Shown: positions 49,348 to 57,990 of the stretch, one piece after another
Layout: each line of letters starts with the position of its first letter
Numbering within the stretch: position 1 is the stretch's first letter
DNA from: Anaerolineae bacterium
Lineage (GTDB): Bacteria; Chloroflexota; Anaerolineae; Promineifilales; Promineifilaceae
DNA length: 64,000 bases
Assembly (NCBI GenBank): GCA_023382655.1
Contig: JAHDWK010000013.1
Span: forward strand, 124,001 to 188,000
Direction of reading: 5' to 3'
The notes under the pieces: model-generated
The model's database searches: none
Told to the model about the DNA's origin: nothing
The model's input: the letters and a program-made list of their open reading frames with translations, nothing else
Position numbers and translations under genes: made by a program

Positions 49348-50433
49348 ATGCAACGTATGTTTGTTTTGTTTTTATTGACGCTGGTGGCCGTGTTCACTGC
49401 CTGCCAATCGGATGCACCAACGGCTACGGCCGTGCCCGAAATACAGGCAGATCCCGAAACTGTTACCCAGACCGCCGGTAGCGCAGCCGCCGACGACCAA
49501 CTGATAATCTACTCTGGGCGCAGCGAAAGCCTGGTACAGCCCATCATTGACCAGTTTGCGGCCGCCACCGGCATTGAGGTGCAGGTGCGTTATGGCAGCA
49601 CTTCGGAGATGGCCGGGGTGCTGTTGGAAGAAGGGGTCAACAGCCCGGCCGACATCTTTTATGCCCAGGACCCCGGTGGCTTAGGCGCGGTGCAGCAGGC
49701 GGGTTTGTTGCAGGCATTGCCGGCGGCAATCGCCGGGCAAGTACCGGCCCGTTTTGCCGCCGAAGATGATTCCTGGGTAGGCATTTCTGGCCGGGCGCGG
49801 GTGGTGGTCTACAATACCAACGCCATTACCGACCCGACCACCCAACTACCCGACGATATGTGGGATTTCACCGATCCGGCGTGGAACGGCCGTATCGCCT
49901 GGGCGCCCAGCAACGGTTCATTCCAGGCCATGGTCACAGCCATGCGCGCCGCCTGGGGTGAAGAGAAAACCCGCGAATGGCTGCAAGGGATTCAGGCCAA
50001 CAATCCCCGCGTCTTTGAAGGCAACACGCCCATTGTGGAAGCGGTGGCTAACGGCGAAGTGGAAGTGGGTTTTGTCAACCATTATTACCTCTATCGTTTT
50101 CTGAACGAGCAAGGAGAAGCGTTTGCCGCACGTAATTACTTCCTGCCGTCCGGCGGCCCCGGTTCGCTGCTGATGGTTTCCGGCGCGGGCATTTTGGCAG
50201 GGGCAGACAATGTGGCAAATGCGGAACGGTTTATCGAATTTCTGCTCTCCACACCCGGCCAGCAATACTTTGCCGCGCAGACCTTTGAGTATCCGGTGAT
50301 TGAAGGTGTTAGCTCCCAGGTGAAACCGACATTGGCAGAACTGGATGCGGTGGCGCTGGACATTTCCCTGGCCGACCTGGCCGACCTGGAAGGGACGCAG
50401 GATATGCTGATTGACCTGGGCATTATTGAGTAA
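49348..50433 (+). CDS. Iron(III)-binding lipoprotein of an ABC importer (FbpA/FutA type)
   Basis: This is a 361-residue periplasmic-type solute-binding protein. A signal with lipobox (VFTACQS) is followed by a Pro/Ala/Thr linker and the binding domain, which starts LIIYSGRSESLVQPIIDQFA. The iron-site tyrosines are plausible in VGFVNHYYLYRF, as in FbpA/FutA proteins. It would capture ferric iron outside the membrane. No permease or ATPase gene lies in the window, so it is an orphan here. GAGGAG precedes the ATG. Confidence 0.87.
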   Translation: MQRMFVLFLLTLVAVFTACQSDAPTATAVPEIQADPETVTQTAGSAAADDQLIIYSGRSESLVQPIIDQFAAATGIEVQVRYGSTSEMAGVLLEEGVNSPADIFYAQDPGGLGAVQQAGLLQALPAAIAGQVPARFAAEDDSWVGISGRARVVVYNTNAITDPTTQLPDDMWDFTDPAWNGRIAWAPSNGSFQAMVTAMRAAWGEEKTREWLQGIQANNPRVFEGNTPIVEAVANGEVEVGFVNHYYLYRFLNEQGEAFAARNYFLPSGGPGSLLMVSGAGILAGADNVANAERFIEFLLSTPGQQYFAAQTFEYPVIEGVSSQVKPTLAELDAVALDISLADLADLEGTQDMLIDLGIIE

Positions 50434-50452
50434 TTGGGTAACTGGGTAATTG

Positions 50453-50486
50453 GGTAATTGGGTAATTACGCAATTACCCAATTACC
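50453..50486. repeat. GGGTAATT word-array hairpin
   Basis: Perfect 15-bp arms with a four-base loop follow two more GGGTAA words that begin at the stop of the iron-binding protein gene. The word family is shared with the palindrome at 2683-2706. Confidence 0.87.
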
Positions 50487-50531
50487 TCCCCCTCATGTAA
50501 AATTGCGGCCATCTTCATCTTTGGATGCATC

Positions 50532-51335
50532 ATGGCCGAGCAGTTATTTCTTGCATTTTTTCTCAGCGCCCTCATCGTTGCTTTAGCCTTTTGGCGGGGT
50601 TCGCTCTCGAACTCCGGCGCGGTGGGGGCGCTGATTGTGGGTACAGTGACGTTTGGTTTGGGCGGCTGGCAGTGGGGGGTGCTGCTGGCCCTTTTTTTCA
50701 TCAGTTCCAGTTTGCTTTCCCATTATAAAGAGCGTGAAAAGCAGGCGGTGGCCGAGAAGTTTGATAAGGGGCATCGCCGGGACATCTGGCAGGTATTTGC
50801 CAATGGCGGCGCGGGCACGTTTTTTGCCCTGATGAATGCGCTAATACCATCGCCCGTCTGGTTGCCGCTGTTCGTGGGGGCCATGGCGGCGATGACGGCC
50901 GATACCTGGGCCACGGAACTGGGCACGCTGAGTAAACGCCCGCCGCGCCTGATCACCAGCGGCAAGGTGGTAGCAGTGGGCACATCGGGCGGCGTGTCGG
51001 TGTTTGGCACGGCCGTGTCCTTTGGCGGGGGGCTGCTCATTGGCGGTACGGCGGCGCTGCTCACCGGGCAATGGGCGCTGGTTTTGGCGGGGGGGCTGGG
51101 CGGCCTGGCCGGTTCGCTGTTTGACAGCTTCTTGGGGGCCACTGTGCAACAAATTTATGTGTGTGTGGTCTGCCAGAAGGAGACGGAGAAGCGGGTGCAT
51201 TGTGGGCAGGCAACACGGCCGTGGCGCGGCTGGGCCTGGATGAACAATGATCTGGTCAACTTTTTGGCTTCTGTTTTTGGTGGTTTGACTGCTTTGTTGA
51301 TAGGATTTTTGTTAGTAGATTGGTTCAATCTCTAA
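50532..51335 (+). CDS. DUF92 integral membrane protein (VTE6-like)
   Basis: This is a 267-residue protein with about six transmembrane helices. The opening SLSNSGAVGALIVGTVTFGL, the central MTADTWATELGTLSK and the SLFDSFLGATVQ stretch are characteristic of DUF92. Plant VTE6, a phytyl-phosphate kinase, belongs to this family, so a polyprenyl-phosphate kinase role is possible. A cysteine pair (CVVC) lies in the last loop. Its last residues DWFNL and the stop are encoded by the GATTGGTTCAA hairpin repeat. Confidence 0.88.
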   Translation: MAEQLFLAFFLSALIVALAFWRGSLSNSGAVGALIVGTVTFGLGGWQWGVLLALFFISSSLLSHYKEREKQAVAEKFDKGHRRDIWQVFANGGAGTFFALMNALIPSPVWLPLFVGAMAAMTADTWATELGTLSKRPPRLITSGKVVAVGTSGGVSVFGTAVSFGGGLLIGGTAALLTGQWALVLAGGLGGLAGSLFDSFLGATVQQIYVCVVCQKETEKRVHCGQATRPWRGWAWMNNDLVNFLASVFGGLTALLIGFLLVDWFNL

Positions 51336-51347
51336 ATTGAACCAATC
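51318..51347. repeat. GATTGGTTCAA hairpin, copy 2 (overlaps gene end)
   Basis: Eleven-bp perfect arms and an eight-base loop overlap the 3' end of the DUF92 gene; the stop codon is in the loop. The arms match the element at 41256-41288. Confidence 0.87.
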
Positions 51348-51355
51348 CTACGCTT

Positions 51356-52279
51356 ATGAACGACACTCCCCCTGGTTTTACCCTCTTGCACACCCTCAGC
51401 GCCAACAAGCGCCACATCACCCGGCTGGCCTGGACGCCGGACGGGGCTGCCCTGGCTACGGCTTCTTATGACCAGACGGTGCGGTTATGGGACATCATGA
51501 GTGGCCGGGAAATACGGAAGTTGATCGGCCACAGTAGCTCGGTATTTGCGGTGGCGGTGGCGCCCGACGGCCACCTCCTCCTGTCCTCCTCCAAAAATGC
51601 GCTGAAGGTGTGGCGCCTGACCGGAACGGGCCAATCGCGCACGCTGCGCGGCCATGCCGACTACATTTACGCCATCGCCATCACGCCGGACAGCCAGACG
51701 GCCGTGACCGGCGATTTTGATGGCAGGCTGTTCCTGTGGCATCTGGCGACAGATACACCCACTGCCCAGGTAGCGGCGCACAAGGGGCGGGTGAACTGTG
51801 CCCTGGCGCTGGCGGATGGAGTTACGGCCGTGTCCGGCGGGGCCGAGGGGCAGGTGCGCTTCTGGCGCATCCCCGATGGGCAGCTCGTTGACCAGATAGC
51901 CGCCCATAAAAAAGAGGTGCTGGCGCTGGCGCAATCGCCGGATGGGGTGGTGGTGGCCTCGGCAGGGCAAGACGGCCGTATGCAAATCTGGCGCGCAGCC
52001 GACCGGGGGGCGGTGTGTGGACTGGCGGGGCATACGGGGGCGGTGACGGGGCTGTCTTTTGCGGCGGACGGCCGTTGGCTGGCGTCTAAGTCGGCCGATG
52101 GCACGGTTTGTCTGTGGCGCTGCGCCGATTGGACAAAGATCGCCACCCTGCCGGAACCCCATTCGGGCACACTCTTTGCCGGGCTGGCCTTCCACCCCCA
52201 TTTACCGATTTTGGCGACATTGGGGGAAGAGGACACGGCCGTGCGGCTCTGGCAGTTGGAGGGGGATGTTTTACTTTAA
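51356..52279 (+). CDS. WD40-repeat protein
   Basis: This is a 307-residue protein made of seven WD40-type blades: the repeats end in TVRLWDIMSG, ALKVWRLTGT, RLFLWHLATD, QVRFWRIPDG, RMQIWRAADR, TVCLWRCADW and AVRLWQLEGD. It should form one closed beta-propeller for protein-protein contacts. There is no signal peptide. It starts 21 bases after the DUF92 stop. No partner is evident. Confidence 0.92.
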   Translation: MNDTPPGFTLLHTLSANKRHITRLAWTPDGAALATASYDQTVRLWDIMSGREIRKLIGHSSSVFAVAVAPDGHLLLSSSKNALKVWRLTGTGQSRTLRGHADYIYAIAITPDSQTAVTGDFDGRLFLWHLATDTPTAQVAAHKGRVNCALALADGVTAVSGGAEGQVRFWRIPDGQLVDQIAAHKKEVLALAQSPDGVVVASAGQDGRMQIWRAADRGAVCGLAGHTGAVTGLSFAADGRWLASKSADGTVCLWRCADWTKIATLPEPHSGTLFAGLAFHPHLPILATLGEEDTAVRLWQLEGDVLL

Positions 52280-52338
52280 GTCCAGAGTGTGCCACAATAA
52301 AATGAGTGAACCTAAACAATGAGTAGGGGAATGGTGAG

Positions 52339-52719
52339 ATGGGAACGCAATTAGATTTAGCGCCGGAAAAAATAGCCCGCTATCGGGAAACAGCACAAAA
52401 ACGTTTGCGCCAGGAAAGAACGGAAACTGCGCACCGCCGCGAAAAAGCGTGGCAAATCGCGCAAGAAGCTGCTTCCGTACTGCGAAAACGGTTTAATGTT
52501 TCACGGGTGGTGGTTTTTGGATCATTGGCCCACGAGAGGGGATTTACACGCTGGTCAGATGTGGATATTGCCGCCTGGGGGATTGCACCGGAAGATACCT
52601 TTCGCGCCATTGGAGCCGTTATGGATTTGCGGACAGAGATACCGGTCAATCTGGTGGATGTCAATACGGCTCATCCTTCCCTCTTGAGAGTGATTGAACA
52701 GGATGGGGTTGACTTGTGA
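52339..52719 (+). CDS. Minimal nucleotidyltransferase (MNT)
   Basis: This is a 126-residue protein. After a helical lysine/arginine-rich N-terminus it has VVVFGSLAHERGFTRWSDVD, the GS and D-x-D motif of minimal nucleotidyltransferases. Such proteins usually pair with a HEPN toxin and inactivate it by AMPylation. No HEPN gene follows; instead there is a relic of an HNH gene. It may be an orphan antitoxin or a free enzyme. Confidence 0.78.
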   Translation: MGTQLDLAPEKIARYRETAQKRLRQERTETAHRREKAWQIAQEAASVLRKRFNVSRVVVFGSLAHERGFTRWSDVDIAAWGIAPEDTFRAIGAVMDLRTEIPVNLVDVNTAHPSLLRVIEQDGVDL

Positions 52720-52739
52720 TACCTAAGTAGCTGGAGTTG

Positions 52740-52832
52740 CTAACGGCCGTGAAACACCTCCCACCGATGCCAGGGAATAGAATCCACAAACGGCCGTAGC
52801 GCCCCATCCACCGGGCCAATCAGGGGGCGGCG
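52740..52832 (-). pseudogene. Relic of the HNH nuclease gene C-terminus
   Basis: Read on the minus strand this 93-nt segment encodes RPLIGPVDGALRPFVDSIPW and a few more residues to a stop. It matches the last 30 residues of the HNH nuclease at 54267 in 25 positions, and about 80 of 93 bases by hand alignment. The rest of the gene is missing. It lies directly upstream of the DUF5615-like gene's end. It suggests a duplication of the nuclease gene followed by loss or insertion of the modules between the copies. Confidence 0.85.
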
Positions 52833-52848
52833 TGTTAGCAAAGAACTG

Positions 52849-53247
52849 CTACCACTCAACGCAGTGCAATTGACGGTCAGAGCCATAATACATAATTTGT
52901 GCCCTTGTCACTTGAACAATCTTTCCCATACGTGTGCCCTTGCTCGCAAACTCGCGCAGTTTGAATAGTTGGCGTGATAGCTCAGGCAGTTCATCAAGTC
53001 GCTCCTTGGGAAAGGGAAATGTGACAAGGCAATAGCCGAGATGGGCCGGCACACGCCGCCAAAAGTCAGTAGCATTGATGGTGATAAATGTAGGATTGTT
53101 GGCCCTATGGAGCAATTGGGGAATGCTATCGTCCTTGATCAAGGTGATAGGACGCAGACTGTTGATAGAGATGACCTGCCCACGATACCAAACGCGAAAC
53201 GCATCTTCAATGCGCTGGTTCCAGATGTTCTCGTCAAGAACAATCAT
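52849..53247 (-). CDS. DUF5615-like PIN-fold toxin candidate
   Basis: This is a 132-residue protein starting MIVLDENIWNQRIEDAF, with an early D-E pair like the acidic metal ligands of DUF5615/Mut7-C PIN-like nucleases, and NNPTFITINATDFWRR where these proteins carry the next acidic residue. It follows a DUF433 gene after six bases, the usual antitoxin-toxin order for this pair type. Toxicity is inferred. Confidence 0.65.
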   Translation of the reverse strand: MIVLDENIWNQRIEDAFRVWYRGQVISINSLRPITLIKDDSIPQLLHRANNPTFITINATDFWRRVPAHLGYCLVTFPFPKERLDELPELSRQLFKLREFASKGTRMGKIVQVTRAQIMYYGSDRQLHCVEW

Positions 53248-53253
53248 AATTGG

Positions 53254-53562
53254 TCAAACAGCCAGCGGTACCAGGTCAATGGTGGCTTGTTCCAGGGCTG
53301 TGTTGGCCAACACAATGGCTTCTAAAATAGCTTCTCTCGATATGTTACTGCGATGGTATTGGTAAAGCACTTCATCAATATCATCCCCTTCTGCCAGATA
53401 CCATAAAATGACGCGGACTTCAAGGCGGGTATATTTGAAAGTGGGCCGTCCGCCGCAGATGCCCGGAGCCATGACGATATGTTCGCCTAAGGGATAATAC
53501 TCATAAGGCTCACCGCCTACCATTTCCACAACGAGATCGGATGGTTGAAATTGTTTGAACAT
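53254..53562 (-). CDS. DUF433 antitoxin-like protein
   Basis: This is a 102-residue protein with the DUF433 core APGICGGRPTFKYTRLEVRV followed by LWYLAEGDDIDEVLYQYHRS, a helix-turn-helix-like domain often found as antitoxin of PIN-type toxins. It precedes the DUF5615-like gene. A TATAAT box lies nine bases before the ATG, so the transcript is nearly leaderless. Confidence 0.82.
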   Translation of the reverse strand: MFKQFQPSDLVVEMVGGEPYEYYPLGEHIVMAPGICGGRPTFKYTRLEVRVILWYLAEGDDIDEVLYQYHRSNISREAILEAIVLANTALEQATIDLVPLAV

Positions 53563-53571
53563 AGCGCTGTT

Positions 53572-53577
53572 ATTATA
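53572..53577 (-). promoter_or_regulatory. Extended -10 box before the DUF433 gene
   Basis: TGTTATAAT on the minus strand, followed by nine bases and the ATG. It is the same extended -10 as before the hybrid kinase gene. No -35 box was seen. Confidence 0.5.
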
Positions 53578-53656
53578 ACATGGTTAAGCTACAGCCAGGA
53601 TGGCCCACAAAAAAGCAGCCATTCCAATTTTGACAATATAAAGCCCACTATTCATG

Positions 53657-53728
53657 TTACATCTTGGGTGGATACCAGCCTGCATTAATCCAGGCCCGGC
53701 GGGAGCGCACAATGTACGGGTTGTTCAT
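53657..53728 (-). CDS. Possible 23-residue peptide after the ribbon-helix-helix gene
   Basis: A short frame starts with an ATG overlapping the upstream stop (TGATG) and encodes MNNPYIVRSRRAWINAGWYP and three more residues. The coupled start is suggestive, but the length is small and no homologue comes to mind. It could be the surviving start of a lost partner gene. Confidence 0.25.
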   Translation of the reverse strand: MNNPYIVRSRRAWINAGWYPPKM

Positions 53729-54132
53729 CAGACAAGGTCATAACCGCGCGATTTCAGGAACATGATCGCTTGCGCCCGGCGCACCATGCTGCGGTCATAG
53801 GTTTGCAGCAGGGCTTCACGGTGTGTCTCTTCGGCTTCGGTTAACACCCTTTGTTTGGCCTGGCTGTTCAGGCGCGCCAATTCTGCTTGTTCTTCTTTGG
53901 GCATTGTGCTGCGGGCTAATAACCATAACACGTCGTCAGAGAGACTGGCAAAGGCGGCCAACTCGGCTTCTACCTCGTCGGGTAAAGTGGGCAAAATCGG
54001 CCAGCGTTGCACGATCAACTCACGGACAACGTCCGAAGGGGAACGATGCTGCCGGTGGGCGGCCGTTTCTATTTCCTTTACCAATGTACTGGGCAACTCT
54101 ACAGTTATGGGAATTGTGGCCGCTTGTGTCAT
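53728..54132 (-). CDS. Ribbon-helix-helix protein with helical extension
   Basis: This is a 134-residue protein. The N-terminus PITVELPSTLVKEIETAAHR followed by RSPSDVVRELIVQRW is a ribbon-helix-helix DNA-binding domain. The rest is helical and charged (LARLNSQAKQRVLTEAEETH), a layout known from antitoxins that precede HNH or PIN genes. No clear toxin follows, only a 23-codon frame. It lies between the DUF433 pair and an HNH nuclease. Confidence 0.72.
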   Translation of the reverse strand: MTQAATIPITVELPSTLVKEIETAAHRQHRSPSDVVRELIVQRWPILPTLPDEVEAELAAFASLSDDVLWLLARSTMPKEEQAELARLNSQAKQRVLTEAEETHREALLQTYDRSMVRRAQAIMFLKSRGYDLV

Positions 54133-54266
54133 TTTTTCACCTCAGCGTTTGTGACAGTGGCCTGAGGTTTCCTGATGAGAGATGGACAAACGCCCAGGTC
54201 CAATCTTGTCGCTCGCCTGGCAAGTTTACCAGATTCCACAACGGCCGTCTTGTGCTATCCATTTTT

Positions 54267-55244
54267 CTAACGGCCGTGAAACACCTTCTGCCTGTGCCAG
54301 CGAATGGAGTCCACAAACGGCCACAGCGCCCCATCCACCGGGCCGATGAGGGGGCGGCCGGCAAAGGTAAGCAGATGACCGGGTAAGTTCGGGGTACTCG
54401 CCAGTTGGGGGGATGTTTTCACCTGATACTGGTCGGAAAATGTGACCAACCCTTTGTCAAATGTCCAATGGCATAAGTGGCACAGAGCTAACCCATTGCG
54501 CGGGTCGTCGTTGTAACTGAGGCTCCAGGGAATGATGTGGGCGGCAGCTACGGCCGTGTGCCCATCGGCCGTGAGAATGCGTACTCCACAAATGGCACAG
54601 CGATGGTCATAGGCACGGACGATAACCCGACGAAAACCCTGATCACGCACCGGGGGAGGGATGTCGTTTACCTCTTGTGTACTTTCCTTGAGAACGGTAT
54701 GAGCTTTAGTCAATAGTTCCTGACTGTATTGATAGGCAGCGGCATTGACCGCTCCCTGTTCGAGGAGGAGAGCATGTAATTCCGGGGCAAAATAGGTATC
54801 AATCAGAACGGTGCGTAATAAATGACGCGACTCTGGCGTGCAGAGCAACCAGTATAAGTCATCATCCAGAGTGGCACCCAGGATCAGAGTGTTCAAAGCA
54901 GACAGGCCGGCATTGGGACGGTATACGGCCAGAGCAGATTCTTGACCAGGGTGCGGTAACAGATGCCAGAAACCTTCGCTTTGCAGGTAGTAAAAAGGGT
55001 AAAGGATGCTGCCACGCTGGCTGGGTGGGCGGACTTTGTGCCAGTACAGATCAAAAATCTCAACCAGCTCCGGGGAGAGTTCGATGAGGTTGGTGGTAAG
55101 GCTATCCTGGGCAAAAAGATCGAGGACGGCCAGGAGGAGAAGCGGTTTGTGAGGGGCGCGGTGGGTGGTGACGGCCGTCCATGTTTTACGGTTTTTATTA
55201 GCGTTGAGGCTGGCAAAGCGCTGAATGTAGTGTTCCATTGTCAT
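54267..55244 (-). CDS. HNH restriction-type endonuclease (SBD-HNH-like)
   Basis: This is a 325-residue protein. The N-terminal domain with THRAPHKPLLLLAVLDLFAQ is what I recall from restriction enzymes that bind phosphorothioated or modified DNA (ScoMcrA/SprMcrA-like). The C-terminal HNH domain has CAICGVRI, AAHIIPWSLSYNDDPRNGLA and LCHLCHWTFDKGL with its paired cysteines and histidines. It should cut modified foreign DNA. I chose the ATG at 55244; another ATG lies six bases downstream. A relic of its 3' end is at 52740. Confidence 0.78.
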   Translation of the reverse strand: MTMEHYIQRFASLNANKNRKTWTAVTTHRAPHKPLLLLAVLDLFAQDSLTTNLIELSPELVEIFDLYWHKVRPPSQRGSILYPFYYLQSEGFWHLLPHPGQESALAVYRPNAGLSALNTLILGATLDDDLYWLLCTPESRHLLRTVLIDTYFAPELHALLLEQGAVNAAAYQYSQELLTKAHTVLKESTQEVNDIPPPVRDQGFRRVIVRAYDHRCAICGVRILTADGHTAVAAAHIIPWSLSYNDDPRNGLALCHLCHWTFDKGLVTFSDQYQVKTSPQLASTPNLPGHLLTFAGRPLIGPVDGALWPFVDSIRWHRQKVFHGR

Positions 55245-55380
55245 TGATATTGCCTGTTTTATGCCAACCAATCTCGCTGTTTATCACAAGGCCAAAGACC
55301 TTTATCCGCTGGCTCGGCGAGAAGTGCCCAGGTCATTTAAGAGATTAGTCGTCTAAAGCAGTATTGTCTTGGTGGAGAAA

Positions 55381-56175
55381 TCATTGGACAAAATACTGAT
55401 TACGATGAATGTACAAGAATTCTTTCGCAGGTGCGAATCTATCTGGTAACAATATAGGGTGGGTATTGTAAATCATCAACCCATTTTTCACTGCTTCGTG
55501 TAAAAAGTAGTGGTAGATTGCCGAACTAACCAATACTCTGTAATCATCATCAATTGATAAAAGCCCACGGTCAAACGCCTTATCATGCAGAGCGCATAGA
55601 GATAAGCCATTACTGGGATTTAATCGTAAATCCTCTCGGTCTTTCCATGGAATGATATGGCTGGCGATCAGTAGCTCTGTAATTGGCATACCACAAACGC
55701 AACAGCGTTCACGATAATTCGCCATAATTGAGTCCCGAAAAAACCTTTGTCCCAACCGTACCTTTACTAAGCGCTCCGTTTCTGTTAGGGCACTCTGTTT
55801 TTCTTGTGGCAATTTGTCGGCTATTTCGCTTAGATTTTTGTCTGCTACGACTTTTGACTGTGGTTGCATCAAAACCTCTAATAGATTTTCGCTTTCCAAA
55901 ATGACATTTTCCCAATCACTTTGCACTTCTGCCCAAAGTTGTTGCGCTAATTTTCCTGGTGGGCGAAGCCCACTGACGCCTCGATTTTGATGGTACGGAT
56001 CGAGACTAGCAAAATTGCTGAGTTGCATTGCCACAGAACTTGACGTGCGATCAATCAATTTTGCCAAGTTGATCACTTTTGGATTGTGTTGGTCGAATTG
56101 CCCAAAAGGGATCTTAAAATACAGGTTGAGTGCGAGTAACAACTCATCGCGTGTCCACAATTTGCCTTTCTTCAT
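55381..56175 (-). CDS. HNH endonuclease with N-terminal DNA-binding domain
   Basis: This is a 264-residue protein. The first 75 residues (WTRDELLLALNLYFKIPFGQ, then IDRTSSSVAMQLSNFASLDP) form a helical domain that I know from putative restriction nucleases. The C-terminal HNH domain has CCVCGMPI, SHIIPWKDREDLRLNPSNGL and LCALHDKAFDRGL. It shares the HNH half with the gene downstream at 54267 but not the N-terminal half. It is probably part of a defence patch. Confidence 0.82.
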   Translation of the reverse strand: MKKGKLWTRDELLLALNLYFKIPFGQFDQHNPKVINLAKLIDRTSSSVAMQLSNFASLDPYHQNRGVSGLRPPGKLAQQLWAEVQSDWENVILESENLLEVLMQPQSKVVADKNLSEIADKLPQEKQSALTETERLVKVRLGQRFFRDSIMANYRERCCVCGMPITELLIASHIIPWKDREDLRLNPSNGLSLCALHDKAFDRGLLSIDDDYRVLVSSAIYHYFLHEAVKNGLMIYNTHPILLPDRFAPAKEFLYIHRNQYFVQ

Positions 56176-56241
56176 ATTTGCACTTGCATTTCTGGAATTA
56201 TCACCAGTCTAAGTTTCAAGTGTAGTACAAATTTTTGAACC

Positions 56242-57732
56242 TCACTCCCCCGCCTGCCGCACCCAAATCACGGCCGTATCATCCCGATATACCTCTACCC
56301 ATGCCGGCGATTGGGCCAGCCAGGCCGCCAACGGCCGTTCCGGGGGCAAAATCACCCACTGCACATCCCGCGCCGCCAGCCGCTCCTGCCAGCCCTCTTG
56401 CGCATCGGCAATCTGGATAAATTCGCGGGTTAATTCTTCGCCGTAAAAATCGGTCTGGGCGTCAATAAACACCTCTTTCTCCGGCCACAGGCGGTGCAGC
56501 AAGTAGCCGCCCCAATGAAACTCGTTGAACATATTACCGGCGGGCAGGTTCTCTTGCACCGCGTCCAGCGCCGCCACCGGAAACCGCTCGCCGTTGAAGG
56601 TGTTGCCCATGCGAAACACGTCCAGCCTGGCCCCGTTGGCCTGCGCCCAGGCCACACCCAGCACCACCACCAGCGCCCACATCCAGCCCCAGGTGTGGCG
56701 GGCGGCGGCGTCCGTGCCCGTCAGGAAGTTGCCCAGGCGCGGCCATACCCCGTCCACCCAGCCATCCACTTCCGGCAGCAGCACCACAATAGCTACCAAC
56801 GCATACAAGGGGATGTTCCGCGCCGAGTAGAGGGCAAAGGCTGTCCAGATCACCAGCAGCAGCAGCGGCGTCCACGCCAGCCGCCGCCCGCTCAGCCAGC
56901 CAAAACCCAGCGACCCCAACAGCAGGGCGGCAAACGGCCAGGCGCTGTATTGGTGGAAATTGGGGCTGCGGTATTCGTTGGTCATGCTCACCAGAAAATC
57001 TTCCTGCAAATAGGCGAAGCTGTTTTGCAGCAGGGCTACCCCCACCGGGTTCAGCAGGGAGACGAGAATGAGCAACACCAACGCCCCTAACAGGGTCACG
57101 GCCGTGCGCCAGGCCCGTTCCCACAGCGCCCCCACCGCATAAAACAACACCAGCATCAGCCCGGCAATAAACGCGCCGTGTGTGTTGGTCCACACCAACA
57201 TGAGCGGCAGCAGCCAGAGCAGGGTGCGCGGCCGGGGCTGCCGCCGGTACGTTTCCAAAATGAGCAGCGCCAGGGCAAAAAAGAGCAGGGTGAACAGGTG
57301 CGGGCGGGTCAGGGTGTGAATGGCCCCCACCATCGAGGCAAACAGGCCCCCGGCCAGCGCCAGCAGCGCCCGCACGCCCACCCGCTGCAAGGTGATGGTG
57401 GTGATGGCATAGGTGGCGGCAATGAGTACGGCCGTGAGCCAGGCAATGCCGTTCAACCCCGCCCCGCCATACGCCAGGGCAAAACCCAACTGGCTGAGCC
57501 ATTCATGCGGTACCATGAAACGGCCGTGCATGGTGTGTGAAAAAACATCCGTCGTGGGAATGGCGCGCTGGTCGAGAATGTACTGCCCCATCGTCAAATG
57601 CCGCCCCAAATCCCCATCCCCATTGAGCATCTGCGGCATAAACACCAGGCTGATCCAAAAAACCAGAATAAAAACCAACACACTAACCGAAGGCAAAAAC
57701 CATTGGCGCTTAGGGGGTGCGGTGTCTTCCAT
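56242..57732 (-). CDS. GT-C-like multi-TM protein
   Basis: This is a 496-residue membrane protein with about twelve helices and a soluble C-terminal domain (about 390-496). An acidic loop after the first helix (QMLNGDGDLGRHLTMGQ) resembles the catalytic D-x-D/E-x-D of GT-C glycosyltransferases, and NMFNEFHWGGYLLHRLWPEK is typical of bacterial proteins of this kind. The donor would be a lipid-linked sugar; the acceptor is unknown. The ATG at 57732 has GAGG about eight bases upstream. Confidence 0.7.
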   Translation of the reverse strand: MEDTAPPKRQWFLPSVSVLVFILVFWISLVFMPQMLNGDGDLGRHLTMGQYILDQRAIPTTDVFSHTMHGRFMVPHEWLSQLGFALAYGGAGLNGIAWLTAVLIAATYAITTITLQRVGVRALLALAGGLFASMVGAIHTLTRPHLFTLLFFALALLILETYRRQPRPRTLLWLLPLMLVWTNTHGAFIAGLMLVLFYAVGALWERAWRTAVTLLGALVLLILVSLLNPVGVALLQNSFAYLQEDFLVSMTNEYRSPNFHQYSAWPFAALLLGSLGFGWLSGRRLAWTPLLLLVIWTAFALYSARNIPLYALVAIVVLLPEVDGWVDGVWPRLGNFLTGTDAAARHTWGWMWALVVVLGVAWAQANGARLDVFRMGNTFNGERFPVAALDAVQENLPAGNMFNEFHWGGYLLHRLWPEKEVFIDAQTDFYGEELTREFIQIADAQEGWQERLAARDVQWVILPPERPLAAWLAQSPAWVEVYRDDTAVIWVRQAGE

Positions 57733-57803
57733 AAAACCGTCCTCAAATAGATACACGGATAGTAGAGTGTTAAATAACCCTTCTTAACTTTCATACTTTG
57801 CCT

Positions 57804-57889
57804 GTCATTCCGAGCGCAGTCTGCGGAGCGAGGAATCCATCTCCTATACAAACATTAGGGATTCCTCGTCGAAGACTCCTCGGAATGAC
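57804..57889. repeat. GTCATTCCGAG ... CTCGGAATGAC nested palindrome
   Basis: Outer 11-bp arms GTCATTCCGAG/CTCGGAATGAC enclose inner 10-bp arms CGAGGAATCC/GGATTCCTCG. I have seen similar GGAATGAC-type palindromes scattered in other bacterial genomes. It does not use the word families of the rest of the window. The gap of 265 bases around it (57733-57997) holds nothing else recognisable apart from the word array at its end. Confidence 0.82.
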
Positions 57890-57990
57890 GCGGGAAAGGT
57901 TAGAACGTTTTGTTAACACTGGTAAGAAGAGGAATTTGGCCGGATAAATCGCTAAAAAATCCGTGACATCCGCCTATCTGCATTACTTTG

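Noticed and set aside
55261..55356. Small plus-strand frame starting MPTNLAVYHKAKDLYPLA
   Set aside because: It resembles the start of four-helix-bundle (23S rRNA intervening-sequence type) proteins, but has only 31 codons. It could be a relic; evidence is too weak to list.
56534..57502. A 322-codon minus-strand open frame
   Set aside because: It lies on the same strand as, but in another frame from, the multi-TM GT-C-like gene. It is rich in Gly, Ala, His and Arg and lacks plausible helices.
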